Assembly (NCBI GenBank): GCA_034440635.1 | Contig: JAOTON010000337.1 | Coordinates: 869,501-933,500 of the forward strand | DNA: 64,000 nt | DNA from: Lepas anatifera | Lineage: Eukaryota > Arthropoda > Thecostraca > Lepadidae | Reading direction: 5' to 3' | Program-made: the position numbers and the translations under genes | Notes under the pieces: model-generated | The model's database searches: none | Told to the model about the DNA's origin: nothing | What the model saw: only the letters and a program-made list of their open reading frames with translations | Shown here: positions 24,491 to 35,753 of the stretch, in pieces | Position numbering within the stretch: the stretch's first letter is position 1 | How the letters are laid out: the number at the start of each line of letters is the position of its first letter

Positions 24491-24892
24491 GGCGGTGCTG
24501 GAATATTCTACAGATTTTCTGCATTAAAGACATGGCATCTTTTACTTGACCATGAAGAAAATATTGTCACATTTAAAAAAGTAAAACAGATATAACAGCA
24601 AATACAGCAAAGCAAACATGGAAAGCATCGTCTAAAAACTGCAGGGAAGGTTTGAAATAGAGTCACGTATGGCCGACAACGCTCCTTGTAAGGAAACACA
24701 GCGTGTAATGGACAACAATTGATAAATTAATTTATCCCCCCCTGGATAGCTTCTTGAACAAACCCTCCTCCAGTGTTGACACTTGGATATGAAGTATGCG
24801 TGAATGTCATTTGTCTTGTAGAATAGGTCCGGAGCAGCAAAGGGGTGCCTGTAGCAGGAATCATGACATGATTTTATACCTGAAGACATTTC

Positions 24893-25530
24893 TTAAACCG
24901 TTGTATAGTGTTGAATTCGGCGCGATGATAGTGAAGTCAGTGTAAAATATTTTAGTAATTCTTCATGATAGTCCAAACATCTGCATTGTTGTCTTGAGTG
25001 CGCGTGTAAGCACACAAGAAGCTTGCGCTGCAGTCTTTCCACTCTAATCATATGTGATGGTGCCGCCGCATTTAATATGACGCTGCGATGATACATTGCG
25101 GCTCGAAATAAGCTCAGTAGGTAAGATACCAGGACGGCTGACCTGTTGAAGTACCCGCTCGCGAGTGCTCTTCGGAAGCAGTGAATGAGAAAAGCGAGTG
25201 ACCCGTTTACTTTTCTACAAAGTTGTCTACTTGCGGACCAAACGTGAGTTCAGTATCTAGAATCACGTCAAGTCCTTTATATTCCCCAACTGCTCCAATT
25301 CTAGAGCTTTCACGAAATATTTCGAATGGAGAGGCCTTGTTTTCAGTGGCATACGAAAGTACTTGCACTTAGCCGTATTTAGATTTAGCTTCCACATTTA
25401 AGACCGGAGACAGAGTCGCTGTTAGTCGGCCCGAAGTTGCCCTGCGTCGTTTACGTAAGTACCTGGCGATAAATGTTCACGTCGTTGGTGGAAATTAGAC
25501 AGTACGAGGAGGATATCTTAGCTGGTAGAG
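24893..25530 (-). pseudogene. Degraded non-LTR retrotransposon reverse transcriptase (palm to thumb)
   Basis: Reading leftwards on the minus strand, pieces in shifting frames follow the usual order of a CR1/Jockey-type reverse transcriptase C-terminal half. STNDVNIYR (about 25490) stands where the catalytic (Y/F)ADD motif normally is. LNLNTAKCKYF (about 25380) matches the usual LN...KC motif. LDVILDTELTFGPQVDNFV (about 25250) matches the DLGV-D-L-F segment. IRVERLQRKLL (about 25050) and TSLSSRRI (about 24915) match the thumb segment. The aspartate pair is altered and several stops and frame changes are present, so the copy is dead. The clade is not resolved. Confidence 0.6.
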
Positions 25531-25539
25531 CGCTGACAT

Positions 25540-27540
25540 ACCTACATGGCAAAAAAACAACTTTACTGGTCTGAAAACAACTGTTGTTATACTGACCTGA
25601 AATGACGTTTTCGCGTTTGCAGACAGTATAGTTGATTACCTCTTGACCCCAAAGCAACTTCTATAACTATAATAGCCTTGCCAGTTTGTGCGTCACGCTT
25701 TTTGCAAGCACATATGAGCCGTTTGAAAAAGGTGCGTGACGATTTTTCGGCGGATTTCCGATTTTAAATGGTTCGACATTTCAGACCTATCTGAAATGTT
25801 CTAGTGATTTTGAAGTTTTTGAGTTGAGCCCGTATTCAGATGTCGTGGATCTCCGATTTCAGTTGGTTGGGTATGTAAGATTTATTCATTTTTTTGCGGC
25901 AGATCTGTCAAATATTGGATAAGTGAGGCCCACCCAGTCGCCGATAGGCCTAGAACGTAAGGCCCGGTAGGACCTTACGTTAAGTTACGACCTTACGTTA
26001 AGTTAAGTTAAGGTCGCCTTAAGTTCTAGTCTGATATAATATAATTGAAGTTATTACTTAATAAAGTAATTTCTTAGCCAACAGGCCGCACCAGCCCACC
26101 ACGTGGCTAATGGCCGTTGAAGTCATGGATTTGGCCGCGGAGCCTGCGGCTGCAGCGGATGTAGCGAAGAACACGGCAGACTTGGCAATGTAGAAGAAAT
26201 AGAATCAGAAGGAAAGTGCATGTGGAATAACTGAGGTATGGAAGTGAAAGAACTTAACTGCGGAATAATTCAGAGATGGGTGCAGAGGAAAAGTTTGGGA
26301 GGGGGAAGATGGCAACCCTGGCAAAGTCATGAAAAACATAGTGTGATAGAAAAAATGGTCGAAATTTACTAGGAGTGGATATAATTTGGCTGCTTTGGGG
26401 GTGATCGATCCCTGGATTACCCACATGTCCATCCCTGGAGGTAATTGAAATGTATGTAGCCGTCGTGATTTCAATAGGGCTGCTTGCTTGAACCACGGCA
26501 TAAAGACGCCATCAAGAACCGAATTGGCGTGTCTTGACATATATAAACGGAACAGAACGTTTTGGTATTTTTTAGACCCCGACAGGGCCGTTTTTATTGT
26601 GAGCTGAAGCTCACATGATCATAATCAAAGCCAATTAATCATTTTGACCGTAGCTTTATGTTCAATGTCTACATACACTCGGCAAATTCTTGTCTTGTGA
26701 TGATTTACAAAAAGGATTGGCTTCAGCAATAGAGCAAAGTTGTTCTGCTTTTTCGTAATATTTCCCGAAAATCGACATGTTTAACGGTAGACAAGGAAAA
26801 GCATACTCGCATAGCGCACATATAGTGATTCGATTCACAGCCACGTAAGCTATAGCCCAAAGAAAATGGAGGGCAGGGCCTCCAAGCCTTGGTGGAGAGA
26901 ATAATTTGAGAGCAGCTCTTCGCAGGGATTCGGTAAGAGTATTGGCTGGCATATCAGCAGAGCTTACAGGCAATATCGGAGACACCTTACAGTAGTATTG
27001 GCGGTGTGTAAGGAGGATAGTGGAGGTGTATAAGAGGAGTATTGGTTGTTTTATTTCTACTTAAAAAGGATGTGGGGTACAGCGGCAAATTATCAAAGAA
27101 TAATGAGAGCCTGAAGTTTGTCTAGGGATAATCACTGGAATCAAATGGAATTATCGGGAAGTATGGTGAGGGTGTTTCAATGGAATATTTGTTTGCATGT
27201 GTCAGTGTAGAATAAGAATATCAGGATAATAATTTAAAAGAGATTGGGATTTAAAGGGACCACTATGCCTTCTAAGGGTTGCTTCTTGGACCAATACCTC
27301 AAATATCTATTCAGGCAATTATTTTGGTTTTCAGTGTTAGATGACAATTTCAGGGCACCACTATCAATTTTATCGTCACACAAATTATCATACGACGTGG
27401 ATTCAAGTAAAGTCAACGGTGCATACATTCTATATTTCGGTAATGCAGAAATTTAAACTGTTTATCTCTAGCATTTATAAAAAACAGACATATCAACCAA
27501 CGAGAAATCACTATTTTGCCAGTGTGATGTCATTCACAGC
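25540..27540. other. No gene recognised
   Basis: AT-rich DNA. A tRNA-like fragment (atcttagctggtagagcgct) at 25516 is probably the head of a truncated SINE. Minus-strand open frames at 26205-26985 lack recognisable domains. Confidence 0.4.
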
Positions 27541-27544
27541 GCAG

Positions 27545-27760
27545 ACCGCGACTGGTGGATGAGGTCTGGGCCAAGTGTCGCAGAAGCCCCGGTCGCTCGG
27601 ACCCTTTCAGGACGAGGGCTGGCAGTGATCTCTGAGCTCGACCGAGCTGTTCCCAGAACTGACAGGGAAAGCGTTGAAGTGGTCTCCGCCAGCGCTGAAG
27701 TCGAAGTGTGTCACGGCCAGGAGCGTTCTGATCCGTTGCTTCCCCTACAGTTCCAGGCTG
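27545..27760 (+). CDS. Possible exon, product unknown
   Basis: A GC-rich island in AT-rich DNA begins after an acceptor-like cattcacagcgcag and stays open for 71 codons up to a possible donor (ggctg/gtacat), only a dozen bases before the 35-bp minisatellite. The predicted peptide is charged and includes ESVEVVSASAEVEVCHGQER; no domain is recognisable. The minus strand is open across part of the same interval, so strand is not certain. Confidence 0.22.
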
Positions 27761-27771
27761 GTACATTATGA

Positions 27772-28030
27772 TTATCAATTCAAATACGCATACTACGAAA
27801 TCATGATTATCAATCCAAATATGCATACTACGCCATCACAATTATCAATCCAAATATGCATACTACGACATCACAGTTATCAATCCAAATATGCATACTA
27901 CGCCATCACAATTATCAATCCAAATATGCATACTACGCCATCACAATTATCAATCCAAATATGCATGCTACGCCATCACAATTATCAATCCAAATATGCA
28001 TACTACGCCATCATGATTATCATCCAAATA
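27772..28030 (+). repeat. Minisatellite, unit 35 bp, about 7 copies
   Basis: The unit contains catactacgccatcacaatt and atcaatccaaatatg. The tactacg marker recurs at 27791, 27826 and 27861. Because 35 is not a multiple of three, the open frames across it shift meaning between units and are not coding. Confidence 0.9.
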
Positions 28031-28229
28031 CTGTTCATGTCAAGTACAATTTGTATTGTGGGAATGACCTAGGACCCTAAAAAGATAAAACACAGAAGGC
28101 AGTAAAAGCGCTAGAAGACTGAAATTCTAAAATCTAAAATCATAAGACGAAGGCAGCAAAAAACCAAAGTCCAGAAACTAAAGCGTATTAACCCTAAAAA
28201 GCCCAAAAAGACTAAAACAGGGTAAAGAT

Positions 28230-28385
28230 AAAGAAAAACGCGTGGAATAAGGCAAAGGCAACGTTTTGGTCCTTGACCATCGTCAGGCGAGGAGTGCAAG
28301 GTGGAGGTGGCTAAAAGGCCTGAGGTAAACTTTTCCCAAATACCGAGTGACTGGACTGGTTGGCAACGTTTCGGTGCCAACGCGT
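28230..28385 (-). mobile_element. Penelope-like 3' end fragment with hammerhead-like motif
   Basis: On the minus strand CTGACGA at about 28282 is followed by a TGGTC/GACCA stem and then AAAACGTTGCC, the same layout as the motifs at 10084 and 12068 with one core change (GAAA to AAAA). A second piece nearer 28370 reads GCACCGAAACGTTGCC. No coding sequence is left. It looks like an old end of a different Penelope-like lineage. Confidence 0.4.
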
Positions 28386-28769
28386 TACTAAAGAATAGGT
28401 GTAAAATGGAAATTCGATTATGGTATCAGGACTAAAAACAAATCGTAAAATGTATACATCTTACAACCAAAAAATCATCAGAGGCGGATGCAGTAAATAG
28501 GTCCGTATTGCTTATACGTAAGTGACAATTTTTCACCACTTTACCATTATCATGACGTCACTGTCATACCTTCTCCGCCACCATAACACTTTAACTAAAA
28601 ACATTCAGACGAGTTTCAAAGAAGTGATGAGAGTGCAGATATCCAGTACACAAGTTCCTCTTCCATTACCCTCAAGCAATCGTCGCGAGATGACCATGAA
28701 TTTGTGCTACGTTCATACAAGCGTCCGTAACTTGAGTATAATGTATTTAGTATGCCTAATCGAACTTAC

Positions 28770-29478
28770 CTGAAAGCAGATCTTTAAACTTTTTTTGAAA
28801 ACCTCATCCTTGTTCTGCTGGACGGTGTGAGGCGTCACACCAACTTCGAAACAAAGTTCGGAGACCTCTCCCTGGACAAGAGCTCCCTGATAGTCAAAGT
28901 CCTGCACTAGAGATTCAGGATACCCATCGTGGGAGCCATGAGGCTCACTGAGGCCGCCACTATCAGGAGTGATCTACCGCCTCTTTCCAGTCCCGACCAC
29001 TTGATATTCATCACGACGTAGCTTGGCGTTTGGTAAACTGCCCATTTGGGGTACCCCACACGCGTCAACGTCCACATCAGAGTGGTCAAACAATTTGACG
29101 AATGGGTGTCCGGTGAAATCTCCAAGGGAATCGTGGATAAGAGCCTCTTTTCGGCACGCACTAGGTGTTTGCGACCTGGTTCAAGCGCTGCAAAAACACC
29201 ATCCCCAGTTCAGCCACGATGGGCAGGGTGTGCTTAATGGGCTGAGACATCTTGAGGATCAAGAGGAGGACTCTTATATAATGGCCTTCGATATAATTGT
29301 TTTTCCGAATGATGTCTTGTATCCATTCCATCTCAAGAGTGCAGAGAAGGAAGAGCAGATCCTTGCCTATAAGTAACCAGGTGAGGAGAAACAGGTTTCT
29401 GTTAAAGAGAGTTAAATTGTTTTGTGTATTGGCAAACTTCTTCCAGCGGAGCCCACCCCCACACAAAGACAGATCCAA
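28770..29478 (-). pseudogene. Degraded coding tract of unknown origin, frameshifted and stop-interrupted
   Basis: On the minus strand, one frame is open from 29478 to 29164 and contains peptide such as MSQPIKHTLPIVAELGM. A second frame then stays coding-like from 29180 down to 28770, about 137 codons with a single in-frame TAG at 28974-28976; about six stops would be expected by chance. It contains GHPFVKLFDHSDVDVDACG before the TAG and GEVSELCFEVGVTPHTVQ after it, and ends at a perfect donor (cag/gtaagt, 28769-28764). The pattern suggests one ancestral reading frame broken by at least one frameshift and one nonsense change. I do not recognise the protein; host pseudogene, transposon gene or endogenous viral remnant are all possible. 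Confidence 0.45.
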
Positions 29479-29689
29479 AAAGGTGGGGGGGAAATGAGGT
29501 GGTCACCGCCATTAGGACCTAAGGGTCGTCCCTACCGATTTCGGGCGGCGAAGGTCCCCAAAATTGGGGACACCTTAGGTATGGACAGTAAATACCTAAT
29601 TAAAATGCAAAGAAACAGCCTTTTGAAGCTGGCCTTTTCCACTGTGAGCCACCGCTAATTTTGAATCCGCTTCCCCGGTATAGCATTGG

Positions 29690-30870
29690 AGTCTCACTTG
29701 AACATGGACCGCATTCGTCGATTTTTGGTTGCCCTCTACTTTGTGGTTGGGTGTCTATATTTCACGATAAGCCGCCCTTTTTCAGCCCTGGGGCTCCCCA
29801 CGGCAACATGGAATGACCTCATCTACTTCTGATCACTCTTTTCGGCATGATTTTTCCCCTTCTCCACTATTGGACGCTCTTTTTCAGCCCTAAGGCTCTC
29901 CACATCAACATGGGCCACCCTCAATCACCTCCGGCCGCCATCCATTTTGTGGTGGGGTGCTCATATTTAGTTTGGCCAGCCTTTTCATTCCTTGGGCGGA
30001 CCACTACAAAATAGACCACTCTCAAGTGCGTGACTGTGCGCCCCTTCTTCACCGCCCTTCACAGAAATTTTACCGCCTCAGGGCACCCCAGTTTAACATG
30101 GACCGCCTTCATTCTCCTCCAGCTGCTCTCAACTTTGTGGTTGGCCGCTCAGTTTTTATAATTTGCCTCCCCTTTTCAGCCCTTGGGTGCCCAATTGCAG
30201 CATTAACTGCACTCATCCACTTAAAGCCGCCCTTTTCTGCATGATTGCTCCGCTTTCTTCCCCATTGACTGCTCTTGTGCAGGCTTAGGGCACTCCTCTA
30301 CAGTGTGAATCGCCCTCATTCACCTCCGGCCGCCCTCTGCTTTCGCTTTGGACCCTCCCTAGTGCATGATTACGAGCCCCTTTTTCAATCGTCAGGTATG
30401 TGTGGCTCAGTGGATAACGTTCTTGTACTCTGAGTCATAGGTCCCGGCTTTAAGTCCCGGAAGAGCCTCTAGGTGAATTTATCTGGTCCCAAAAATACCT
30501 TGCAATAGAATAAGAGTTGGCGACGTAGTATAACCCTGGTAGCGGCTGGGTCGTTACACCCCAATAATTTTGATTGTTACACTATTTTCTGCTCTTTTTC
30601 AGCATTAACGTGCCTAATGGTTACATTACCGCCCTCATTCACCTCCGAGTGTCCTCTACTTTGTGGTTGGGTGTCCCTATTTCACGATTGACCGCCCTTT
30701 TAGCCCTAGACCGCACCACTACAACCCGGACCAGCCTCAGCTTTCAGTGGTTAAGGCTGCCCCACGTTCATGAAGTGTATGCTTTGGACATCAATTGGTA
30801 TCATATTTTGCTCAGTTACCATTCAGGATCTCCCAGGGCGCACCCACGCCTGTCCGATACATGGTTTAGT
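29690..30870 (+). repeat. Degenerate tandem array, unit about 200 bp
   Basis: The phrases ctctactttgtggttgggtg (29735, 30653), with variants at about 29945, 30130 and 30330, and ccgcccttttcagccct recur every 190-210 bp with strong divergence. A SINE-2 copy interrupts it at 30395-30572. Confidence 0.65.
30395..30572 (+). mobile_element. SINE-2 copy inside a degenerate tandem array
   Basis: A tRNA-like head (gtggctcagtggataacg, then ggtcccggctttaagtcccg) is joined to the shared 3' domain (agagttggcgacgtagtata, ccctggtagcggctgggtcg). It interrupts the array of about 200-bp units at 29690-30870. Confidence 0.7.
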
Positions 30871-31127
30871 GCCCGCCTGATATTTTTTGGGGTGTCTATT
30901 GTAACCAAAGCATGCTACGATGCAATATAACAGGGTGTTTAAGTCACGTTTCCTATGAAGCAGAGTTTGAGCACGTTGACAAACATATTTTCCTAAAACC
31001 CGGATGTGCTGATAACTCTCCATGCTATTTTAAAACTTATTTCGTACATAGTCTTGCAGAAGTATTTTTTATCGTTGACACTAAGGAAAGGTTATGTCAA
31101 GACTGAAATAAAATTTCTTCGTCATCA

Positions 31128-31340
31128 GTGGAAAAAAGATTGGAAGCTCAGCAGGAAGTGTCAGCGGAATTTTGTTTGCATCCCCTACAAGAGCAAAAGT
31201 CCCAACAAAAATTCGCTCTCATGCAGAATATTTTAGATGTATCACTATCTAATCGGCTTAGACAGGGCGAAATGGGAACAGAAAGTGGTCATCGAAATAT
31301 CCAAATGCCATCCGAGTGTGAATTCGACTTTCAAAAGTAG
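31128..31340 (+). CDS. Coding-like terminal fragment with a BESS-like motif
   Basis: An open segment of about 70 codons ends at a TAG. It follows an acceptor-like sequence (ttcttcgtcatcag). The peptide starts EKRLEAQQEVSAEF and contains FCLHPLQEQKSQQKF followed by a hydrophobic helix (MQNILDV), a layout reminiscent of the BESS protein-interaction motif found at the C-terminus of MADF-type DNA-binding proteins and some transposon-encoded proteins. No MADF or Myb-like domain is visible upstream. It sits just left of a family A transposon (31441), so it may be a remnant of a domesticated or transposon gene. The resemblance is weak. Confidence 0.3.
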   Translation: MEKRLEAQQEVSAEFCLHPLQEQKSQQKFALMQNILDVSLSNRLRQGEMGTESGHRNIQMPSECEFDFQK

Positions 31341-31440
31341 TCTTGATAGAGACGTCTTGTCTCATCGGTATTTGTTTGAACAGAGACATTGATAAATTCC
31401 TCTGTTTCCTGGTGAGTTTTTCTTAGTCAGCGCTGTTTAA

Positions 31441-32466
31441 CCCTCGCCCCACCGGGGGGCCATCGATGGCCCCCTAAGGTTTTTCCGGGATAGCAGAAAA
31501 ACGACGAGGCGCAGCACCGCGGTTGAGGGCTCTACCTCTCACTGCATCATTTTCCCATCATCCCTGAAATTTTTTACCCCGGGTCACCCAAGGTCAGGTC
31601 ACCAGACGAGGTCAACCAAGGTCACCTCTTTTAACTTTAGAGCTCTGTAAGAGCTACATTTCAAAGTCGATCGATTTGAAACTTCCTACACTTCATGACC
31701 CCTCCAGGGTCTACAAGGTGTATATCCGGGATTTTTCGATTTCGTGCCCTGAGGTCAGGTCACGAGGCGACCTCTCCCATTGGAAAAGCATGGGGAAAAC
31801 CTGTTTCATGATATAAAAGCCACAAAAATGATTGCAAATACTCAGACTGCTCAGAACAACGTTTTTGGACACCCTTTCACGGATCCCAGGGGTCATATTT
31901 ACCCTTTGACTTTTCCAAGGTCATCCAAGGTCACCAGAGGTCAAAAACAGTATTTTGACAATAACTTTTGACCTAATTAAGCTAGAGCGGGGAAACAAAC
32001 ACCATCGTGTTTGTCTTGTCACTGGCTTTCATTTAATATACGGCAAGGTCACTTTTTGACCTTTCGTGACCTCAGGTCATATTAGGTCACGAGGTGACCT
32101 CTGGAGGTCAAACCACTGTCGGGAGGTCTTTACGTTCCACATAGCGGAAAAAGTACTGGCAATTTCCTATCAAATGTACTTTACCAGGCCTCAATAGCTC
32201 TAATGGCATAAGAGTTATGACCAGATTGCTTAATCATTGCATATTTGAGTGAAAATAGCCGATCTTGACATAATTTGACCTCTGGAGGTCAAACCATTGA
32301 CCTGAGCACTAAAACATGCGAAGTAATTTCTTACTGAATTCACGCGAGCTTTCTATTGCACTTTGCAGATTTGCGTTAACGCCCATATTTTCGGAGTTAG
32401 AGGGGGGGGCCATCGATGGCCCCCCGGTGGGGCGAAGGTGGCGCCGGACCCCCGGTGGGGCGCCGG
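31441..32466. mobile_element. TTAA transposon family A, second copy (inverted relative to 10341)
   Basis: This copy is flanked by TTAA at 31437-31440 and 32467-32470 and matches the 10341 copy over its whole length in the opposite orientation. Ends read CCCTCGCCCCACCGGGG and, inverted, CCGGCGCCCCACCGGGG. GC hairpins around catcgatg occur near both ends. AGGTCA hexamers are preserved at the same positions as in the first copy. No coding capacity. Confidence 0.85.
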
Positions 32467-32470
32467 TTAA

Positions 32471-33640
32471 AAAGGGATCGACAACAGTCAAAATAAGTGT
32501 CACAAAAGCGCCCTTTATAATACCAAGGGTCGCCCTCCAAATACCCTTCGACCTCAGGTAGGGAGGGGACGAGCGTCTTCCTCACGCCAGATGTGCACCT
32601 TCGGTATAGTTTTGTTCGGTTTGTATGGACTGAAGCTGCTGTATGACACATATAATTTGCCATTTTTACCAAGAGTTCTTTTTTGGTAAGACGCTGAATA
32701 AATTTGACATTGTATAAAAATATCACAGAACAAAAATGGCAGTTAACTGCTATACGAAGCAGTGAAACATTAATTTAGCATACATCGAATGTATTCTGTG
32801 TTCCAATATAAATCCTTAGAAACATTTATCGTTATCGCGTTACCAAAGTAACCGTTTTCACGATCGAGTTATCGTAATTGAATTTGCTGTCCTCGGACAA
32901 GTTATCAAGTTATCGTTATCGAAGTCGGGGTGAAATTATTGAGTTCCTACCACTGTTGCACATCATATCAACAGTCTCTGATCCAGAACTATGCAAGTTC
33001 CCCCGCATCCCCGACTCTTAGTGAGACCAATTGGTTCTACCAATGCCAACAGTCTAGTATCGTCAATGTCGCGCCACGGCCAATACAGGCAAATGTGGCC
33101 AATTGTGGCCAATATAGACACATGTTGTGCCAAGTACAAGCAAAACATAGTTTTCCTGGGCCAGTGCCACGTTTTCCGGAGTCCATCCCACGTTCTTCGA
33201 CCGCTTTTCCGGTCAACGAGGTCGGCTGGCGGACAGCGTTCTGTTCATCCACGTGTCGGCTCGGTCGTACTTCAGAGCTCCAGTCCTGCGACTGCCAGTG
33301 CGTATATCACACGCAAAACCTTGCTGTTGATATGGATATGTGCAATATTCGCACTCCGCGTCATAAAAGCTGGTGCAAAGCAAGCTACTTTCTTCCAACT
33401 TGGATCAAGTTCTGCCTCTGGCAGCGAAATCAATACTATTTCTGTGCCTTGCCTCAATGCTAAGAGGAGATTTCTAGGAAACACATTGGTTAAGGTACAA
33501 ACCGGATAGAGCTGTGGTATTTCGCAGAACACGCTCCCACTGCCAGACCTTAACCATCAACATCTGACGAGGCGGAAAGCGCGACAGTGGAGTAATTTAC
33601 TTCTGCCCAATTCAACCTGTTGTGCTACAGAGCATCCCAG
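32471..33640. other. Stretch with low stop density, function unknown
   Basis: A plus frame is open for 177 codons (32930-33463), but a second plus frame and two minus frames are open over the same bases, which argues for composition rather than coding. A short internal repeat (caatacaggcaaatgtggcc, aattgtggccaatata) is present. Confidence 0.4.
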
Positions 33641-33731
33641 ACGAAGCGGTAGAAGGGTGGGGACGGGCTGCAGCCAGCTCGTCCTCGGTGTTTTCTCGGC
33701 AGCAGGGTGATCCCCTGTGTTTGCTATGCAG

Positions 33732-33877
33732 CGGGGCCGTTGATGCGGCAGCAGAAGGAGCAGGCCTGCCGAGCTGCAGCCCTAATCAGCGACAGGCGCG
33801 GCTTCCGGGGCTCGTTACGGTCAGCCCCCAGGCCTGCCTCCCTCGTGGGTGGATACGCCACAGATGACTGCAATTAG
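33732..33877 (+). CDS. Possible terminal exon, product unknown
   Basis: A pyrimidine-rich acceptor (tgtttgctatgcag) precedes 146 bases open to a TAG, with marked G/C preference at third codon positions. The 47-residue peptide is basic (it includes MRQQKEQACRAAALISDRRG) and ends YATDDCN. No family is recognised. If real it cannot be an internal exon of the EGF-repeat gene in this frame because it carries a stop codon; it could end a different or alternative transcript. Confidence 0.25.
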
Positions 33878-34743
33878 TGTCTCTGTAGATGGCAGCGTGA
33901 AAAAAACGCGGCAGGCTTTTGGAAAGTCAACACAACTCCCGCCAGAGAGGTGACACGCTGTATGCTCGTGCCCGGGGATCTACGGCGCTCACCTCATATT
34001 GCTCATCTCGACCATGGAATAAGGATACCTATTCCATATATCCATGCCATGGCTCGACGCTTGCAAACTCCTATAGAACCAAAATTCTTCTAGACCATGA
34101 ACTCTTGGTACGATCTTTAGACTTGATTGTAAGTTACCGCTGAAACTTTTCAGAACCTTGCATGGCATTGCACTGTTCGCGGTGCAAGCTTATGAAAAAC
34201 GTAACCAACGTTGAGTGCGACAACGCGGCCATTGGATTCAAATACCTGAAGCTTGGATGTTACGAAAATTTGCAGCAATTTCCAATCATGCACACCAAAA
34301 AGTACAATACTACTAATGTTAATATACATATATCAGCAAACTTGTTAAAATCCTTGCATTTTAATTAAGAGCGGAAAACACGCTTACAATTATCTGTCAG
34401 AGCATTGAAGTGATTCCAGTAGGGTCTGTTGTTGTTTTCGCGCGTTGCTAGGGCGAGACAAACGATAAAAAACCACTGCAGCTTTGTTCAGAATCGACTG
34501 TTCGTTGGCGTCGGCACTGAAAAGATTGTTATTTTGATACTCGCAAAATTGGAAATTAAGTATTCTCCGCTTGATTTTGCATAAAGCACACGCTGGTTTC
34601 AGTGATAGCCCGGCACCGCCTGGGCTCTTTTCGTACATTCCACCACCTGGAGGTCCGATCAGACCCCCAAGGATCTCGGAACCAGTAGTGATACGTAAGA
34701 AATTGAAACGCCGCTGAAAGCGCCTCACCATCTTCATCTTCAT

Positions 34744-35749
34744 TTTCGCCCCGCTGGGGGACGCAATTCGCCCCCTACTGGTTTTCCCCAGATAACGCAA
34801 AAACGAAGGAACGCAGAGCAATGAAACTTACAGTACCTTATTTCTCAATAATTTTACGAATCTCACCAAATTTTCTAAGTCAGGTTATGTCAAGTCAAGG
34901 AGCTATCTAAGGCCAAGCGACCCGACCTCAAAACCTAAAATCACGAGTTTGAAGTGGTGCCTAAGGAACATCTGCCAACCGATCAGTTTGAACCTTTCAC
35001 AATATCATAAGGTCATTAGGGTCTACAAATCTGATGTCTCGGAATTTCGATATCGTTGACCTAAGGTGGGGTCAGCTTTTGGTCACCCCAATATAAGTAT
35101 AGGGTGAAAAATTAAAACGGCTCGTTTTTAGTAAATACTGAATAGATAAAGCTGAAAATCCTCACCTCGTGTATTCTTCCCACGATGTTGACCATAAGGT
35201 TGAGTTTTTGAACATCTGACCTCTCAAAGGTCATGTCAGGTCACAGGAGCATACAGTGATTGTTTTGCCAATAGCTTCTCACTGAATTGAGATAAAGCTC
35301 TTATTATGCTTGCATTGTGCTTCTATTGTCACGGGGAGTGAGTCGATTGATACGCAACATGACCATACCAGGTCATCATGTACCCTGACCTAGCTTGAGG
35401 TCAGGTCATTTTCGCAATTTACTCTAGGAAGGTCATATTATACATCATTTGATTTGCCACGATGAGAGAAATCCAATGATGCATAAATATTTGCTCTAGC
35501 TTTGCTAAGTAAATATCTAGAGGTGGAAACGTACACTGCCCTGTTGTAAGCCTATGGAACCTTCTTTGACCTATGCTGACCTCAATATTGACCTGACATA
35601 AAAATAATTAGTATAATTTATATTTGTCCCTCAAGAGCTTTCGATCGCTGTCCGTAATTTTTATTTAGCTTTTCTGGAAAATGAGATAGGGGGGCGAAAT
35701 ACGCCCCCCAACGGGGCGCGTCATGCCAAGGACCCTAGCGGGGTACGTC
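34744..35749 (+). mobile_element. Family C copy, left member of an inverted pair
   Basis: It matches the 22456 copy from the cgccccgctggggg end through to the ggaccctagcggggtacg end. The left TTAA is no longer recognisable and the right one reads TCAA (35750-35753). It meets a second copy in the opposite orientation at that TCAA. Confidence 0.75.
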
Positions 35750-35753
35750 TCAA

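Noticed and set aside
32930..33509. Longest plus-strand open frame (177 codons)
   Set aside because: Two plus and two minus frames are open over the same stretch, no domain is recognisable and an internal short repeat explains part of it.
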